From Methylobacterium segetis (GTDB lineage Bacteria; Pseudomonadota; Alphaproteobacteria; Rhizobiales; Beijerinckiaceae): DNA of 64,000 nt. Shown here in pieces: positions 17,270 through 26,914 of this stretch. Where the stretch lies: assembly GCF_004348265.1 (NCBI RefSeq), contig NZ_SMNT01000005.1, positions 28,978-92,977 on the forward strand, read 5' to 3'. The position numbers were made by a program, and so were the translations under genes. Each line of letters starts with the position of its first letter. The stretch's first letter is position 1. The notes below the pieces were generated by a model. That model saw nothing but the letters and a program-made list of their open reading frames with translations, did not search any database and was not told the DNA's origin.

Positions 17270-18280
17270 GTGCGCGGTGCCGATGAACAGCCAGCAGCGA
17301 TTCCCGTGTCTCAGCGTCCCGTGTCCCCGGTGAGCGACCTCCGCCGAGAGGAGGGCCGGGTCGCGGACGCGGTCGCGGGACACTGGGTCGACCGCCTCGC
17401 CCCGCTTCGCGCGCGGCCCTACCTGCGGCTCGCCCGGATCGACCGCCCGATCGGCTGGTGGCTCCTGCTCCTGCCCTGCTGGTGGTCGGCTGCCCTTGCC
17501 GCGGGCGCGGACGGACAGCCCTATCCCGATCCCCGGCACCTCGCCCTGTTCCTGATCGGCGCCGTCGCGATGCGGGGCGCCGGCTCGACCTACAACGACA
17601 TCGCCGACCGCGACCTCGACGCGCAGGTCGAGCGCACGCGCTCGCGCCCCCTCCCCTCAGGGCAGGTGAGCGCGAAGGCGGCGGTCCTGTTCCTGGTGGC
17701 GCAGTCCCTGATCGGGCTCGCGGTGCTGCTGCAGTTCAACGGGACGGCGATCCTCGTCGGCATCGCCTCCCTCGTGCCCGTGGCGATCTACCCATTCATG
17801 AAGCGCGTCATGTCGATGCCGCAGGCCGTGCTCGGCCTCGCCTTCGCCTGGGGCGCGCTGATGGGCGGGGTCGCCGTCTTCGGGCGGCTCGATCTGCCGG
17901 CCGGCCTTCTCTACGCGGGCGCGGTCGCCTGGGTGATCGGCTACGACACGATCTACGCGGTGCAGGATATCGAGGACGACGAGATCGCGGGCATCCGTTC
18001 CTCGGCCCGCCTGTTCGGGCAACGCCTCCGCCTCGCGGTCGGGCTCTGCTACGGGGTGTGCGCCCTGCTCGTCGCGCTGGCGGCGCTCGCCGCGGGAACG
18101 GGGCCGGTGGGCTTTCTCGGGATCGCCCTTTTCGCCGCCCATCTCGGGCGGCAGGTGCTGCGTCTGCGGGACCGCGACGGGCGGGGGGCGCTCGCCCTCT
18201 TCCGCTCGAACCGCGACGCCGGGCTGATCCTGTTCGCCGGGCTCGCCCTCGACGCGATGCTCAGGGCCTGGGCCGCCTGA
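17270..18280 (+). CDS. ubiA: 4-hydroxybenzoate polyprenyltransferase
   Basis: 336 residues. Integral membrane prenyltransferase of ubiquinone synthesis. The two Asp-rich motifs are NDIADRDLDAQVERTRSRPL and YDTIYAVQDIEDDEIAGIRS; about eight hydrophobic helices follow RIDRPIGWWLLLLPCWWSAA. GTG at 17270 directly abuts a GGGAGGA, too close to be ideal; in-frame GTGs at 17306, 17321 and 17330 are alternatives, so the N-terminus is uncertain. Confidence 0.93.
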   Translation: MRGADEQPAAIPVSQRPVSPVSDLRREEGRVADAVAGHWVDRLAPLRARPYLRLARIDRPIGWWLLLLPCWWSAALAAGADGQPYPDPRHLALFLIGAVAMRGAGSTYNDIADRDLDAQVERTRSRPLPSGQVSAKAAVLFLVAQSLIGLAVLLQFNGTAILVGIASLVPVAIYPFMKRVMSMPQAVLGLAFAWGALMGGVAVFGRLDLPAGLLYAGAVAWVIGYDTIYAVQDIEDDEIAGIRSSARLFGQRLRLAVGLCYGVCALLVALAALAAGTGPVGFLGIALFAAHLGRQVLRLRDRDGRGALALFRSNRDAGLILFAGLALDAMLRAWAA

Positions 18281-18286
18281 ACCGTC

Positions 18287-18778
18287 TCAGGAACGGGCGA
18301 TGATCTCCTTCTCGCCCCGGTGGATCAGCGGGCGCACCGGCAGGCGGCCGGTCTTGCGGCGCACGAGGAAGCGGGGGCGGCGGTCGCCGAGGAGCCCGCA
18401 GCGGCGGCGCATCCGGGTGGTGCCGAGCGCGACGCGGCCGATCTGGCGGGAGACGAGGCTCAAGGCCCCGTCCTCGCGGATGATCATCCGGGGAAGGCCG
18501 GTCTTGGCGGACAGGTCCCGCCAGACCGCCACGACGTCCTCCTCCGCGAAGGGGCCGAGCCGCGACAGCACCTCGCCCTGGTCGTCCACGAGGACGAGGT
18601 CGAACCGGTCCTCGCCGCAGCTCTCCGCGTCGTCGCCCGCGAAAGCGAGGGCGATCCCGGTCGGCCGGGCGGCGCCGGACAGCGTGCCGAGGATCGGCAG
18701 CGGCGAGGCGGCGAAGACGGGAGATTCCGCCGAGGCCGGAGCGGGGCTGTGCGCGTTCATGCTCTGATAAGTGTTCAT
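18287..18778 (-). CDS. DUF6101-like protein
   Basis: 163 residues. The C-terminal part (RRRCGLLGDRRPRFLVRRKT, ending IHRGEKEIIARS) resembles a Rhizobiales family I recall as DUF6101, with a basic tail of unknown role. The N-terminal 35 residues are low-complexity. Starts at 18799, 18778 and 18760 are all possible; none has a strong ribosome site. It converges on ubiA, leaving six bases between the genes. Confidence 0.7.
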   Translation of the reverse strand: MNTYQSMNAHSPAPASAESPVFAASPLPILGTLSGAARPTGIALAFAGDDAESCGEDRFDLVLVDDQGEVLSRLGPFAEEDVVAVWRDLSAKTGLPRMIIREDGALSLVSRQIGRVALGTTRMRRRCGLLGDRRPRFLVRRKTGRLPVRPLIHRGEKEIIARS

Positions 18779-19143
18779 CTGCCTGACGCCCTGATGCAAG
18801 TGGCGATCTCTGCCGGATCGTCCGTTATGCCAAGCAAAATCGCGTCGAACCTCCTCAGGCGACCTTAAGAGTGAGCGTTAAGCGATGGTGGAGATGCCCC
18901 TGAAGCTCGGAATGCTCAACGCTTCCTTGCCCTGATCGGGACAAAGCCGGCGTATCCCATTCTGCGCGGCGCTCCTTGTGACGAATCGGACCGCGACCTA
19001 GTTTCGGCTTGCACTCGGCATGAACCATGCCGCACCCTTCGCCGGGAGCGTCGCCACGGTGAGCCGGGACGCCGCCGACCCGCCGTCCGCACGACGCCGC
19101 CGAGGCCCGTGCGGACAGACAGCTCCGCCCGATCCGGACTTTC
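18779..19143. other. 365-bp gap, no gene recognised
   Basis: This gap between divergent genes has a short AT-richer portion around 18795-18870. No convincing coding frame, terminator or palindrome was seen. It probably carries the promoters of the DUF6101-like gene and cysQ. Confidence 0.4.
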
Positions 19144-19968
19144 ATGCCCGACACGATGTCCCCCGAGGCCGCGCAGGCCGTGATGCCGGCCTTGCGGGAG
19201 GCGGTCCACGAGGCCGCCTCCCTCGCCCTGCCGCACTTCCGGCCGGGCGCGCAGACGCGCGCGCGGATCTGGTCGAAGGCGGGCGGCTCGCCCGTGACGG
19301 AGGCCGACGTCGCGGTTGATGCCTTCCTGAAGGTGCGGCTGAGCCAGATCGTGCCGGCCGCCGCGTGGCTCTCGGAGGAGACGCGGGACGATCCCGTCCG
19401 ACTGAAGGCCGATCTCGTCTGGATCGTGGATCCGATCGACGGCACCCGCGCCTTCCTGTCGGGACATCCCGACTGGTCGATCGCGGTGGGTCTGCTCGCG
19501 GGTGGGGAGCCGCTCGTCGGCATCGTGCACGCGCCCGCCAGCGGCCATTTCTACGAGGCGGTGGCGGGATTCGGCGCCACCCGCGACGCGGCGCCGATCC
19601 GGGTCTCGGACCGCGCCATGCTTCCCGCCGCCCGCGTCACGGGCCCGAAGCCCATGATCGAGCGCCTCGCGCGCGGACTCGCCCGCGAGGGGGTCGAGCC
19701 GGACTTCGTCCGGGTCGACCGTGTGCCCTCCCTCGCGCTCCGGGTCGCCCGGGTCGCGGAAGGCAGCATCGATGTGGGTCTGGTCTCGTCGGACGCGCGG
19801 GACTGGGATCTCGCCGCCGCCGACCTGATCCTGCGCGAGGCGGGCGGGTCGGTCTGCGACCTCGCCGGCCGGCGCACGATCTACAACCGGGAGAACCCGG
19901 TGCACGGCGAACTCGTCGCCGTGCCGGAAGGGTTGCTCGCGCCGGCGATCGCGGCGCTCACCGCGTGA
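19144..19968 (+). CDS. cysQ: 3'(2'),5'-bisphosphate nucleotidase, CysQ family
   Basis: 274 residues of the inositol monophosphatase fold. Metal-binding motifs: WLSEET, WIVDPIDGTRAFLSG and ARDWDLAAADLILREAGG. CysQ removes 3'-phosphoadenosine 5'-phosphate, the by-product of PAPS use, and so supports sulfate assimilation; cysHDN lie 7 kb away. Other members of the fold act on inositol or histidinol phosphates, so substrate is assigned by resemblance only. Confidence 0.88.
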   Translation: MPDTMSPEAAQAVMPALREAVHEAASLALPHFRPGAQTRARIWSKAGGSPVTEADVAVDAFLKVRLSQIVPAAAWLSEETRDDPVRLKADLVWIVDPIDGTRAFLSGHPDWSIAVGLLAGGEPLVGIVHAPASGHFYEAVAGFGATRDAAPIRVSDRAMLPAARVTGPKPMIERLARGLAREGVEPDFVRVDRVPSLALRVARVAEGSIDVGLVSSDARDWDLAAADLILREAGGSVCDLAGRRTIYNRENPVHGELVAVPEGLLAPAIAALTA

Positions 19969-19974
19969 ACCGCC

Positions 19975-20208
19975 TCAGGCCCGCGCCTCGCGCAGCGAGA
20001 CGGCGGCGGGTGCGAGGCCGAAGCGCTCGGCGAGATGCCAGCGCAGTTCGCGAGGGGAATGGTAGTTGTAGGAACGATCGATCACGTGGCTGAAATCGGT
20101 GCCGGGCGTGCCGGCATTCGGGGCCTGGTTCAGGCGAGCCACGCGGAAGGTCGCGGCGTCGGTGACGGGCGACCGGGCGCTTCTGCGCCGGGTGAACTCA
20201 AACTGCAT
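19975..20208 (-). CDS. Small hypothetical protein
   Basis: 77 residues, MQFEFTRRRSARSPVTDAAT start. The sequence includes ordinary-looking helices (RELRWHLAERFGLAPAAVSL) rather than arginine/proline noise, and it ends six bases after cysQ. The ATG follows an A-rich segment without a clear Shine-Dalgarno. I do not recognise the family. Confidence 0.55.
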   Translation of the reverse strand: MQFEFTRRRSARSPVTDAATFRVARLNQAPNAGTPGTDFSHVIDRSYNYHSPRELRWHLAERFGLAPAAVSLREARA

Positions 20209-20365
20209 GTCGTTTTTTCTTATGTCCTGGCGACCGGATATTCGCTCTGCGGCGAAGCCCGGACTCGTTTCTGATTTCGGTTGTTCCGCATCCGGCGCGA
20301 CCGGACCCGTTGGGAGCGTCGGCGGCGTCGAAGGCTTTGGGCTTGGCGTTGGAGCCCTTCAGGAA

Positions 20366-20391
20366 CGCCAGCCCGCCGGAGCGGGCTGGCG
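20366..20391 (-). terminator. Hairpin downstream of the cold-shock gene
   Basis: Perfect 11-bp inverted repeat CGCCAGCCCGC/GCGGGCTGGCG around a CGGA loop, 20 bases after the cold-shock stop codon. The minus-strand continuation has only a weak T-run, so termination efficiency is uncertain. Confidence 0.65.
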
Positions 20392-20410
20392 CTGGACGAT
20401 CGCTTTCAGA

Positions 20411-20620
20411 TCAGGCCGCCTGAAGGTTGCCCGCGGCGTCCTTGCCGCTGCGCTTGTCGGTCAGGATCTCGTAGGAGATCTTCTGACCCTCGACGAGATT
20501 GCGCATGCCTGCGCGCTCGACTGCGGAGATGTGAACAAACACATCCTTGCCGCCGTCATCGGGCTGGATGAAGCCATAACCCTTGGTCTCGTTGAACCAC
20601 TTCACAGTGCCGGTATTCAC
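20411..20620 (-). CDS. CspA-family cold-shock protein
   Basis: 69 residues. Single OB-fold RNA/DNA chaperone. VKWFNETKGYGFIQPDDGG holds RNP1 and DVFVHISAVERAG holds RNP2. The GTG at 20620 is chosen because the family begins a few residues before GTVKWF and a GAGG lies about nine bases upstream; a longer ATG form at 20653 adds 11 unlike residues. Cold-shock genes often have regulatory leaders; the 299-bp gap to the right could contain one. Confidence 0.93.
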   Translation of the reverse strand: MNTGTVKWFNETKGYGFIQPDDGGKDVFVHISAVERAGMRNLVEGQKISYEILTDKRSGKDAAGNLQAA

Positions 20621-20919
20621 GAATAGAACCTCGTATCGTCCATTGGCCGACATCGCGTGCCCACGCGGGGCTCGCGCTGTGACCTCTTCCGTAGTTTGTC
20701 GGAGCGGCGGGGCTGGAGACGCAAGACCTTTAAAGCGCCCGTCTCACCAATAGCCCCCCGAGACCCTATGTAGGCGTTTCATGCGGCCGCAACAAGGCGT
20801 CGGCGGCTCGACGATCCGCTTCGGAGCCGCCGCGACAGGGGTAGCCCGGGTCCGCGACCCTGGGTTTTTCGCGCCGCAGCGTGCATATATGAGTTCGGCT
20901 CCAGGCAGTTAGGCGATCC
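20621..20919. promoter_or_regulatory. Divergent gap with probable cold-shock leader
   Basis: A 299-bp divergent intergenic region. The side next to the cold-shock gene (20621-20760) is AT-richer, with A/T tracts around 20690 and 20735. A structured 5' leader is usual for CspA genes, but I could not establish a fold from reading alone. Nothing else recognised. Confidence 0.35.
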
Positions 20920-21309
20920 ATGGCGGGTATCTCGGTTTCCCTCGAAGGCGGCAACATCCAGCTCTCGTTCCAGAAGGACGATCAGGCCACCGCCGTCGTG
21001 ATGGACGCCCGGGCGGCCCGCGCACTCGTGCGCGCCGTAGGCCAGCTTCTCACCGCGATCGACGAGACCGACGAGTCGGACCTGCCCGAGGAGATGGGCG
21101 AGGAGGAAGTCGCCATGCTCGACGTGACCTCCTCCGCCATCGAGGTCGGCACCGACGAGCAGGGCCAAGCCGTTGTCGCCCTCCAGGCCGGCGCCCTGCC
21201 CCCGTTCCAGCTGCGCCTGACGGACGAAGAGGCCCGCCACGTCGCGACGAGCCTCTCCGAGATCCTCAACGCCCCGCGCGACGTGCGCGCGTCGCATGGC
21301 GGCCACTGA
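20920..21309 (+). CDS. Conserved acidic hypothetical protein
   Basis: 129 residues, ordinary composition, acidic (DETDESDLPEEMGEEEVAML). Beta-strand-rich N-terminus (MAGISVSLEGGNIQLSFQKD) and a C-terminal helical half (TDEEARHVATSLSEIL). No signal peptide or transmembrane segment, so probably cytoplasmic. Convergent, with three bases between it and the proline-rich gene. No function assigned. Confidence 0.7.
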   Translation: MAGISVSLEGGNIQLSFQKDDQATAVVMDARAARALVRAVGQLLTAIDETDESDLPEEMGEEEVAMLDVTSSAIEVGTDEQGQAVVALQAGALPPFQLRLTDEEARHVATSLSEILNAPRDVRASHGGH

Positions 21310-21312
21310 AGC

Positions 21313-21534
21313 CTACAGGCGCACGCCCGGGTCGGTGGGATTGCCGGGCAGGTAATCCGGCTCGGAGCCGGGACCGGCCGGATCGTCGATGCCGGGATCG
21401 TCGACCGGATAGGGGGTGCGCGGCCCGGTCGGTCCCGTGTCCGGCAGGTCGTCGGGCTGGGGCGGCGGCGGAAGGTCGCCGGGGATGTTGCCGCCGGGCG
21501 TGGGTTCGGGTGTCGGAAGGCCGGGGTTGGCCAT
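21313..21534 (-). CDS. Short proline-rich protein
   Basis: 73 residues, about one third proline (GDLPPPPQPDDLPDTGPTGP), with Asp and Gly. A strong GGAGGAGG lies just upstream of the ATG, which supports a real gene despite low complexity. Probably intrinsically disordered. No function known to me. Confidence 0.65.
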   Translation of the reverse strand: MANPGLPTPEPTPGGNIPGDLPPPPQPDDLPDTGPTGPRTPYPVDDPGIDDPAGPGSEPDYLPGNPTDPGVRL

Positions 21535-21718
21535 GCGAAGCCTCCTCCATCATGTTGGGGTATACCGGGTCAACGGGGCCGTCTCCCGAGCGGTTCCGCC
21601 TCCGTTCCCGCCCGAGGGCGCGCGATGACCTGCGGCGGCGGGCCAGGCGCGAGAGGCCGGAACATCGGGAGCCAGCCGCGGTTTGCGCCTCCAGTTCCCC
21701 AACATGGAGGTATGACCC

Positions 21719-22297
21719 ATGGCCGACATCAAGCAGGCCAAGATCCTGATTCTCGCCACCGACGGCTTCGAGGAGAGCGAGCTGACGGTGCCGCAGGCCA
21801 AGCTCAAGGAGGCGGGCGCAACCGTCCACGTCGTCGCTCCGCAATCGCGCCAGTCGAAGGATTCGATCCGCGGCTGGGACAAGACCGACTGGGGCAAGAG
21901 CGTCCCCGTCGACAAGGACGTGGAGAGCGTGAACGCGGGTGATTACGACGCCCTCGTCCTGCCGGGCGGCCAGATCAATCCGGACAAGCTGCGGCTCGAG
22001 CCGAAGGCACTCGACGTGATCAAGGGCTTCCTGACCTCAGGCAAGGTCGTGGCCGCCATCTGCCACGCGCCGTGGCTCCTGATCGAGACCGGCGCCGTGA
22101 AGGGGCGCCAGCTCACCTCCTTCGCCTCGATCAAGCGCGACGTGGTGAATGCCGGCGGCACTTGGCAGGACAAGGAGGTCGTGACCGACCACGGCATCAT
22201 CACGAGCCGCAACCCGGGCGATCTCGACGCCTTCTGTGCGAAGATCATCGAGGAGGTGCAGGAGGGCAAGCACGAGGCCCGCCAGCTCGCGGCCTGA
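21719..22297 (+). CDS. DJ-1/PfpI-family protein (YhbO-like)
   Basis: 192 residues of the class I glutamine amidotransferase-like fold. The nucleophile elbow AAICHAPWLL has Cys115-His116, and the conserved glutamate is E19 in GFEESEL. The family includes stress proteins with reported protein/methylglyoxal deglycase or protease activity. GGAGGT precedes the ATG. Possible role in carbonyl stress is inference. Confidence 0.88.
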   Translation: MADIKQAKILILATDGFEESELTVPQAKLKEAGATVHVVAPQSRQSKDSIRGWDKTDWGKSVPVDKDVESVNAGDYDALVLPGGQINPDKLRLEPKALDVIKGFLTSGKVVAAICHAPWLLIETGAVKGRQLTSFASIKRDVVNAGGTWQDKEVVTDHGIITSRNPGDLDAFCAKIIEEVQEGKHEARQLAA

Positions 22298-22401
22298 GAC
22301 CGGGCGGCCTGCGCCGGGCGCTGAGGACACGCCGCGTCAGGCGCGCCCACGGATCGCCCCTCCCCTTTGGGTGAGGCGAGGGCGAGAGGGTCCGCCTCTC
22401 G

Positions 22402-22692
22402 TCAGCGCTTGGCCACTGCCTTCTGCACCTTCGGCTTGTCGCCGGTCGTGCTCGCGATCAGCGCCGACAGGTGGTCCTGGTCGAGGCCGCGGCTCACGGG
22501 CTCGGCCGGCGGCCGAACCGCGCCGGAGCGCGCGGGCGCGATCGATCCCGTGGTGACGGGGTCCGGGATCGAGGCGACGGGAGCCGGGCGTGCGGCGGGC
22601 TCGCGCTGAACGCGCAGCGCCCAGTGCGCCGCCGTGGACAAGGCCGCGATCGCCAGGATCGCCTTGATGCCGCCGGAGAGGAGGCGCCGCAT
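22402..22692 (-). CDS. Small membrane-anchored hypothetical protein
   Basis: 96 residues. N-terminal hydrophobic segment (LSGGIKAILAIAALSTAAHW) followed by a Pro/Ala-rich linker and a charged tail (DKPKVQKAVAKR). Topology suggests one transmembrane anchor with a periplasmic tail containing DPVTTGSI, a sequence often seen in Rhizobiales envelope proteins. Function unknown. Confidence 0.6.
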   Translation of the reverse strand: MRRLLSGGIKAILAIAALSTAAHWALRVQREPAARPAPVASIPDPVTTGSIAPARSGAVRPPAEPVSRGLDQDHLSALIASTTGDKPKVQKAVAKR

Positions 22693-23107
22693 GATGGGTA
22701 ACCTGAGGATACGCGGTGGAACGCGGCCGGTTTCACGGCCGGTTCCAGCTTCGCTCAGGAGCGTGAACGAAGCCGCAAGGCGCGCCGGCCTCGGCGGTCC
22801 CGGAATGGCGCAGGCAGCCGTGTGGATAGGCAGGTGGGCCATGCGCCAAGGTCCGCGGTTCCTGTTCCCCGCGCTCCCGACACCCCTGCAGCTACTCGGC
22901 CCACTGAGCCTCACAGGAGGGGCGCAGAGAACTGGTCCGCGCCGTCCCGTCACTGCCGGCCCCGCCACCATGCAGGCCCGAGAGGGCTCGCGAAACCGTC
23001 GGACGCATCGGTTGCTGGGGAGTGCCGATGTAGGGGGTGGCATCGAGCCGGGCAACCGCGGATCGACGATTCGGCCACGCTGTGACGATCCGCCGGCCCG
23101 CCGCACG
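22693..23107. other. Gap with no recognised gene
   Basis: About 415 bases between the small membrane protein and the aspartate aminotransferase terminator. Open frames here translate to Arg/Pro/Ala-rich noise. The left end probably holds the promoter of the small membrane protein gene. Confidence 0.4.
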
Positions 23108-23139
23108 AAAAAGGCGCCCGGTGCGAGGCACCGGACGCC
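23108..23139 (-). terminator. Intrinsic terminator of the aspartate aminotransferase gene
   Basis: Near-perfect 12-bp stem (23113-23124 with 23128-23139, one mismatch) with a 3-base loop, followed on the minus strand by five T residues. It begins 25 bases after the stop codon. Confidence 0.85.
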
Positions 23140-23163
23140 CGATCGCGTCGGCCGGGGCCGGGC

Positions 23164-24480
<1,317 letters not shown>

Positions 24481-24566
24481 TCATGCTTGGCCGGAATGGC
24501 GGGATCGACCGGGGCGGCCCCTGCGTGGGGCTCGCAGGAAGGCCCGTCCCTCCCCATCTGGCGGGC

Positions 24567-25586
24567 ATGATCGCGATCTCCGTCCTCGACCTCTCATTCG
24601 TGATCGCTGGCGCGAGCCCGGCGCAGGCGCTCCAGGACTCGATCGCCCTCGCCCGCCACGTCGACGGGCTCGGATTCACCCGTTTCTGGCTTGCCGAGCA
24701 CCACGCCCTGCCCTCGGTCGCCAGCCCTGCGCCCGAGATCATGATCGGTCAGATCGCCGCCGCGACCCGGCACCTGCGCGTCGGCTCCGGCGGCATCATG
24801 CTGCCGAACCACCCGCCGCTGATGGTGGCGGAGCGCTTCAAGATGCTCGAGGCGCTGTTCCCCGGCCGCATCGACCTCGGTCTCGGGCGGGCCCCCGGCA
24901 CCGACGGCATCACCGCGCAGGCGCTGCGGCGGCGCGAGGTCCCGCGCGGGGGCGACGACTTCCTCGACCGGCTGCAGGAGTTGCTGCTCTGGGAGACGGG
25001 TGGCTTTCCCGAGGGTCATCCGTTTCGCCAGGTGGAAGTGATGCCCTCCGGCGTGCCGCTGCCGCCGCTCTTCCTGCTCGGCTCCTCGGATTACAGCGCC
25101 CATCTCGCCGGCCAGGTCGGCACCGGCTTCGCCTTCGCGCAGCATTTCGCGGCCTTCGAGTCCGAGGCCGCCATGCTGGCCTATCGGCGCGGCTTCCGCC
25201 CCTCCCCCTGGCGGGAACGGCCCCACGCCATCCTCGCCGTCGCGGCTGTCTGCGCGCCCACGGACGCGGAGGCGGAGCAACTCGCCCGCAGCGCCGAACT
25301 CGCGACGCTCCGGCGCGAGCGGGGCGAGTATCTGCCTCTGCCGAGCCTGGAGGAGGCGCAGGCCCATCCCTACACGCAGGCCGAGCGCATCCGCCTGGAG
25401 CGGGGGCGCGCCCGGCTGCATGTCGGCTCACCCGAAACCCTGCGGGCTCGCCTCGGCGCGCTGGCAGACGCGACCCAGGCCGACGAGATCATGGTGTTCT
25501 CGGCAATCCACGATCAGACGGCGCGGCGCCGATCCTACACCCTTCTCGCCGAGGCATTCGGCCTCGGCGCAGGGGCGGCCGCCTGA
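24567..25586 (+). CDS. Luciferase-like (LLM class) flavin-dependent oxidoreductase
   Basis: 339 residues, bacterial luciferase-like TIM barrel of the YhbW/MsnO8-type group. It starts MIAISVLDLSFVIAGASPAQ, then FTRFWLAEHHALPSVASPAP, RVGSGGIMLPNHPPLMVAE, GRIDLGLGRAPGTD and LLGSSDYSAHLAGQVGTGFA. Reduced-flavin-dependent oxidation is expected; substrate not known. No Shine-Dalgarno is obvious. Confidence 0.88.
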   Translation: MIAISVLDLSFVIAGASPAQALQDSIALARHVDGLGFTRFWLAEHHALPSVASPAPEIMIGQIAAATRHLRVGSGGIMLPNHPPLMVAERFKMLEALFPGRIDLGLGRAPGTDGITAQALRRREVPRGGDDFLDRLQELLLWETGGFPEGHPFRQVEVMPSGVPLPPLFLLGSSDYSAHLAGQVGTGFAFAQHFAAFESEAAMLAYRRGFRPSPWRERPHAILAVAAVCAPTDAEAEQLARSAELATLRRERGEYLPLPSLEEAQAHPYTQAERIRLERGRARLHVGSPETLRARLGALADATQADEIMVFSAIHDQTARRRSYTLLAEAFGLGAGAAA

Positions 25587-25592
25587 GATGGC

Positions 25593-25889
25593 TCACCAGC
25601 GGCAGACGCGCCGCGGACCGAACGGCGTCGGGCGGAGAAAGCAGCGTCGCCCATAGAAGGGACGCGGACGGTAGTAGCGGCCCGCGCCCGCAAACGGGCG
25701 GCAGCGGCCGTAGGCGCCACGGCCCCAGCCGGGGCCGCAGCCCTGCGCGACCTGCTCGACGAGCGGCGCCGTGCCGGCCAGACCCCGTGCCGTATCGACG
25801 CCGAGCGGCGCCGCCTGCGCCGACGAGACGGCTCCGAGACCACCGAGGGCGAGCACGGCTCCGAGAACCGGCATCCAGCGTTTCGACAT
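25593..25889 (-). CDS. Secreted Cys/Arg-rich small protein (GCG...CRP type)
   Basis: 98 residues. Signal peptide (MSKRWMPVLGAVLALGGLGA, cleavage after AQA), then VEQVAQGCGPGWGRGAYGRC followed by RPFAG. The GCG-x-CRP core matches a small Rhizobiales secreted family that I recall as carrying a GCG_CRPN domain. The tail is Arg/Pro/Tyr-rich with two more cysteines. GGAGG upstream of the ATG supports the start. Function unknown. Confidence 0.75.
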   Translation of the reverse strand: MSKRWMPVLGAVLALGGLGAVSSAQAAPLGVDTARGLAGTAPLVEQVAQGCGPGWGRGAYGRCRPFAGAGRYYRPRPFYGRRCFLRPTPFGPRRVCRW

Positions 25890-26142
25890 GGCGATATCCT
25901 CCTTCGGGCATGCCGACCGCACCGATCGCGCGGCCGCAGAACCATCTAGAGGTGCCGAGCCTTGCCGAGGCCTGTGCGCAGCATGACGGTTTAGACAGGT
26001 TTCAGGCCGAACCCGAACGGTGAGCCCGCGCCCCGCGAGCCCCGAAACGCCCGATACATCAGAGACCTATTCGTCCGCACAGGTTAATGCGGACCGCTGG
26101 CTATCCCCGCTAGATGTCACTGATACGTGATTGGGAGTTGCC

Positions 26143-26421
26143 ATGCCCCGTTACTTCATCGATGCCGCCGTCGGGTCTCGCGGCCACCGCGACACCGAGG
26201 GCTTGATCGCTCACGACGATCTGAGTGCACACGAGATCGCCCTCGCGACCCTCCATGATCTGGCGCGCATTGCGACGGCCGAGGGACGGGAGGTGCCGCT
26301 CAGCGCCATCGTCCGCAACGAGGAGAACGAACGGCTGTGCACCGTCTCGATGACGATCCGCACGGACTGGTGCCCACAGCGTGACCGGCCTCTCGCGAGG
26401 ATCCTGGAAGACGTCGCCTAA
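26143..26421 (+). CDS. DUF6894-like small protein
   Basis: 92 residues starting MPRYFIDAAVGSRGHRDTEG, the typical opening of a small family abundant in Methylobacterium (DUF6894 as I recall). It ends with VSMTIRTDWCPQRDRPLARI. TTGGGAG lies before the ATG. Function unknown. Its last four bases overlap the end of the convergent gene. Confidence 0.75.
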   Translation: MPRYFIDAAVGSRGHRDTEGLIAHDDLSAHEIALATLHDLARIATAEGREVPLSAIVRNEENERLCTVSMTIRTDWCPQRDRPLARILEDVA

Positions 26422-26819
26422 CGCATCGGGGGCGGGAACCAGCGCTGCACCGCCTCCGCCGTGTCGGTCGGCCGCGTGTTGAAGCAGAGTTTCGCCTGCG
26501 GCGCATGGACATGGACGACGTTGATCAGCTTCTCGAACAATGCGGTGTTCTCCGCGATCAGGCGGAGGCCCGCCCCGATCACCACCGCGTCGAAGAGCCG
26601 GCGGCGCAGGAGTTCCCGGACCACGGATTCGGCCGTCTGCCCGAAATCGACGAGGCAGATTTCGGGCGCGTAGCCGAGTTCCCTGAGACGGGCCGCATCC
26701 GCATCGAGACCCGCCCTGACCTTGCCCGCGTCGAGGCCGGGATAGGCGCTGTAGGCGGGTGCTGAGAAGTCGATCAGATCGGGATCAAGGCCGATCAGGA
26801 CGACGCTGACGGGAGCCAT
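26418..26819 (-). CDS. Hypothetical Rossmann-like protein
   Basis: 133 residues. Alternating strands and helices: VSVVLIGLDPDLIDF, APEICLVDFGQTAESVV, LFDAVVIGAGLRLIAENTALF, VVHVHAPQAKLCFN. The layout suggests a small alpha/beta protein that could bind a nucleotide, though no classical glycine loop is present. Convergent overlap of four bases with the DUF6894-like gene. Unknown function. Confidence 0.65.
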   Translation of the reverse strand: MAPVSVVLIGLDPDLIDFSAPAYSAYPGLDAGKVRAGLDADAARLRELGYAPEICLVDFGQTAESVVRELLRRRLFDAVVIGAGLRLIAENTALFEKLINVVHVHAPQAKLCFNTRPTDTAEAVQRWFPPPMR

Positions 26820-26914
26820 GGCAGCCTCCGGACCGCAAACGCGGCGACGATCGCCGCGCCGGTCGAGGATAGCCCTGGCCCGAGGCCGGGGCCACCGGCC
26901 CCGAGACGCTGGCC

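Noticed and set aside
26880..26914. Terminator after cysN
   Set aside because: A GC-rich inverted repeat is present, but it has no T-run on the minus strand and much of the surrounding DNA forms similar hairpins.
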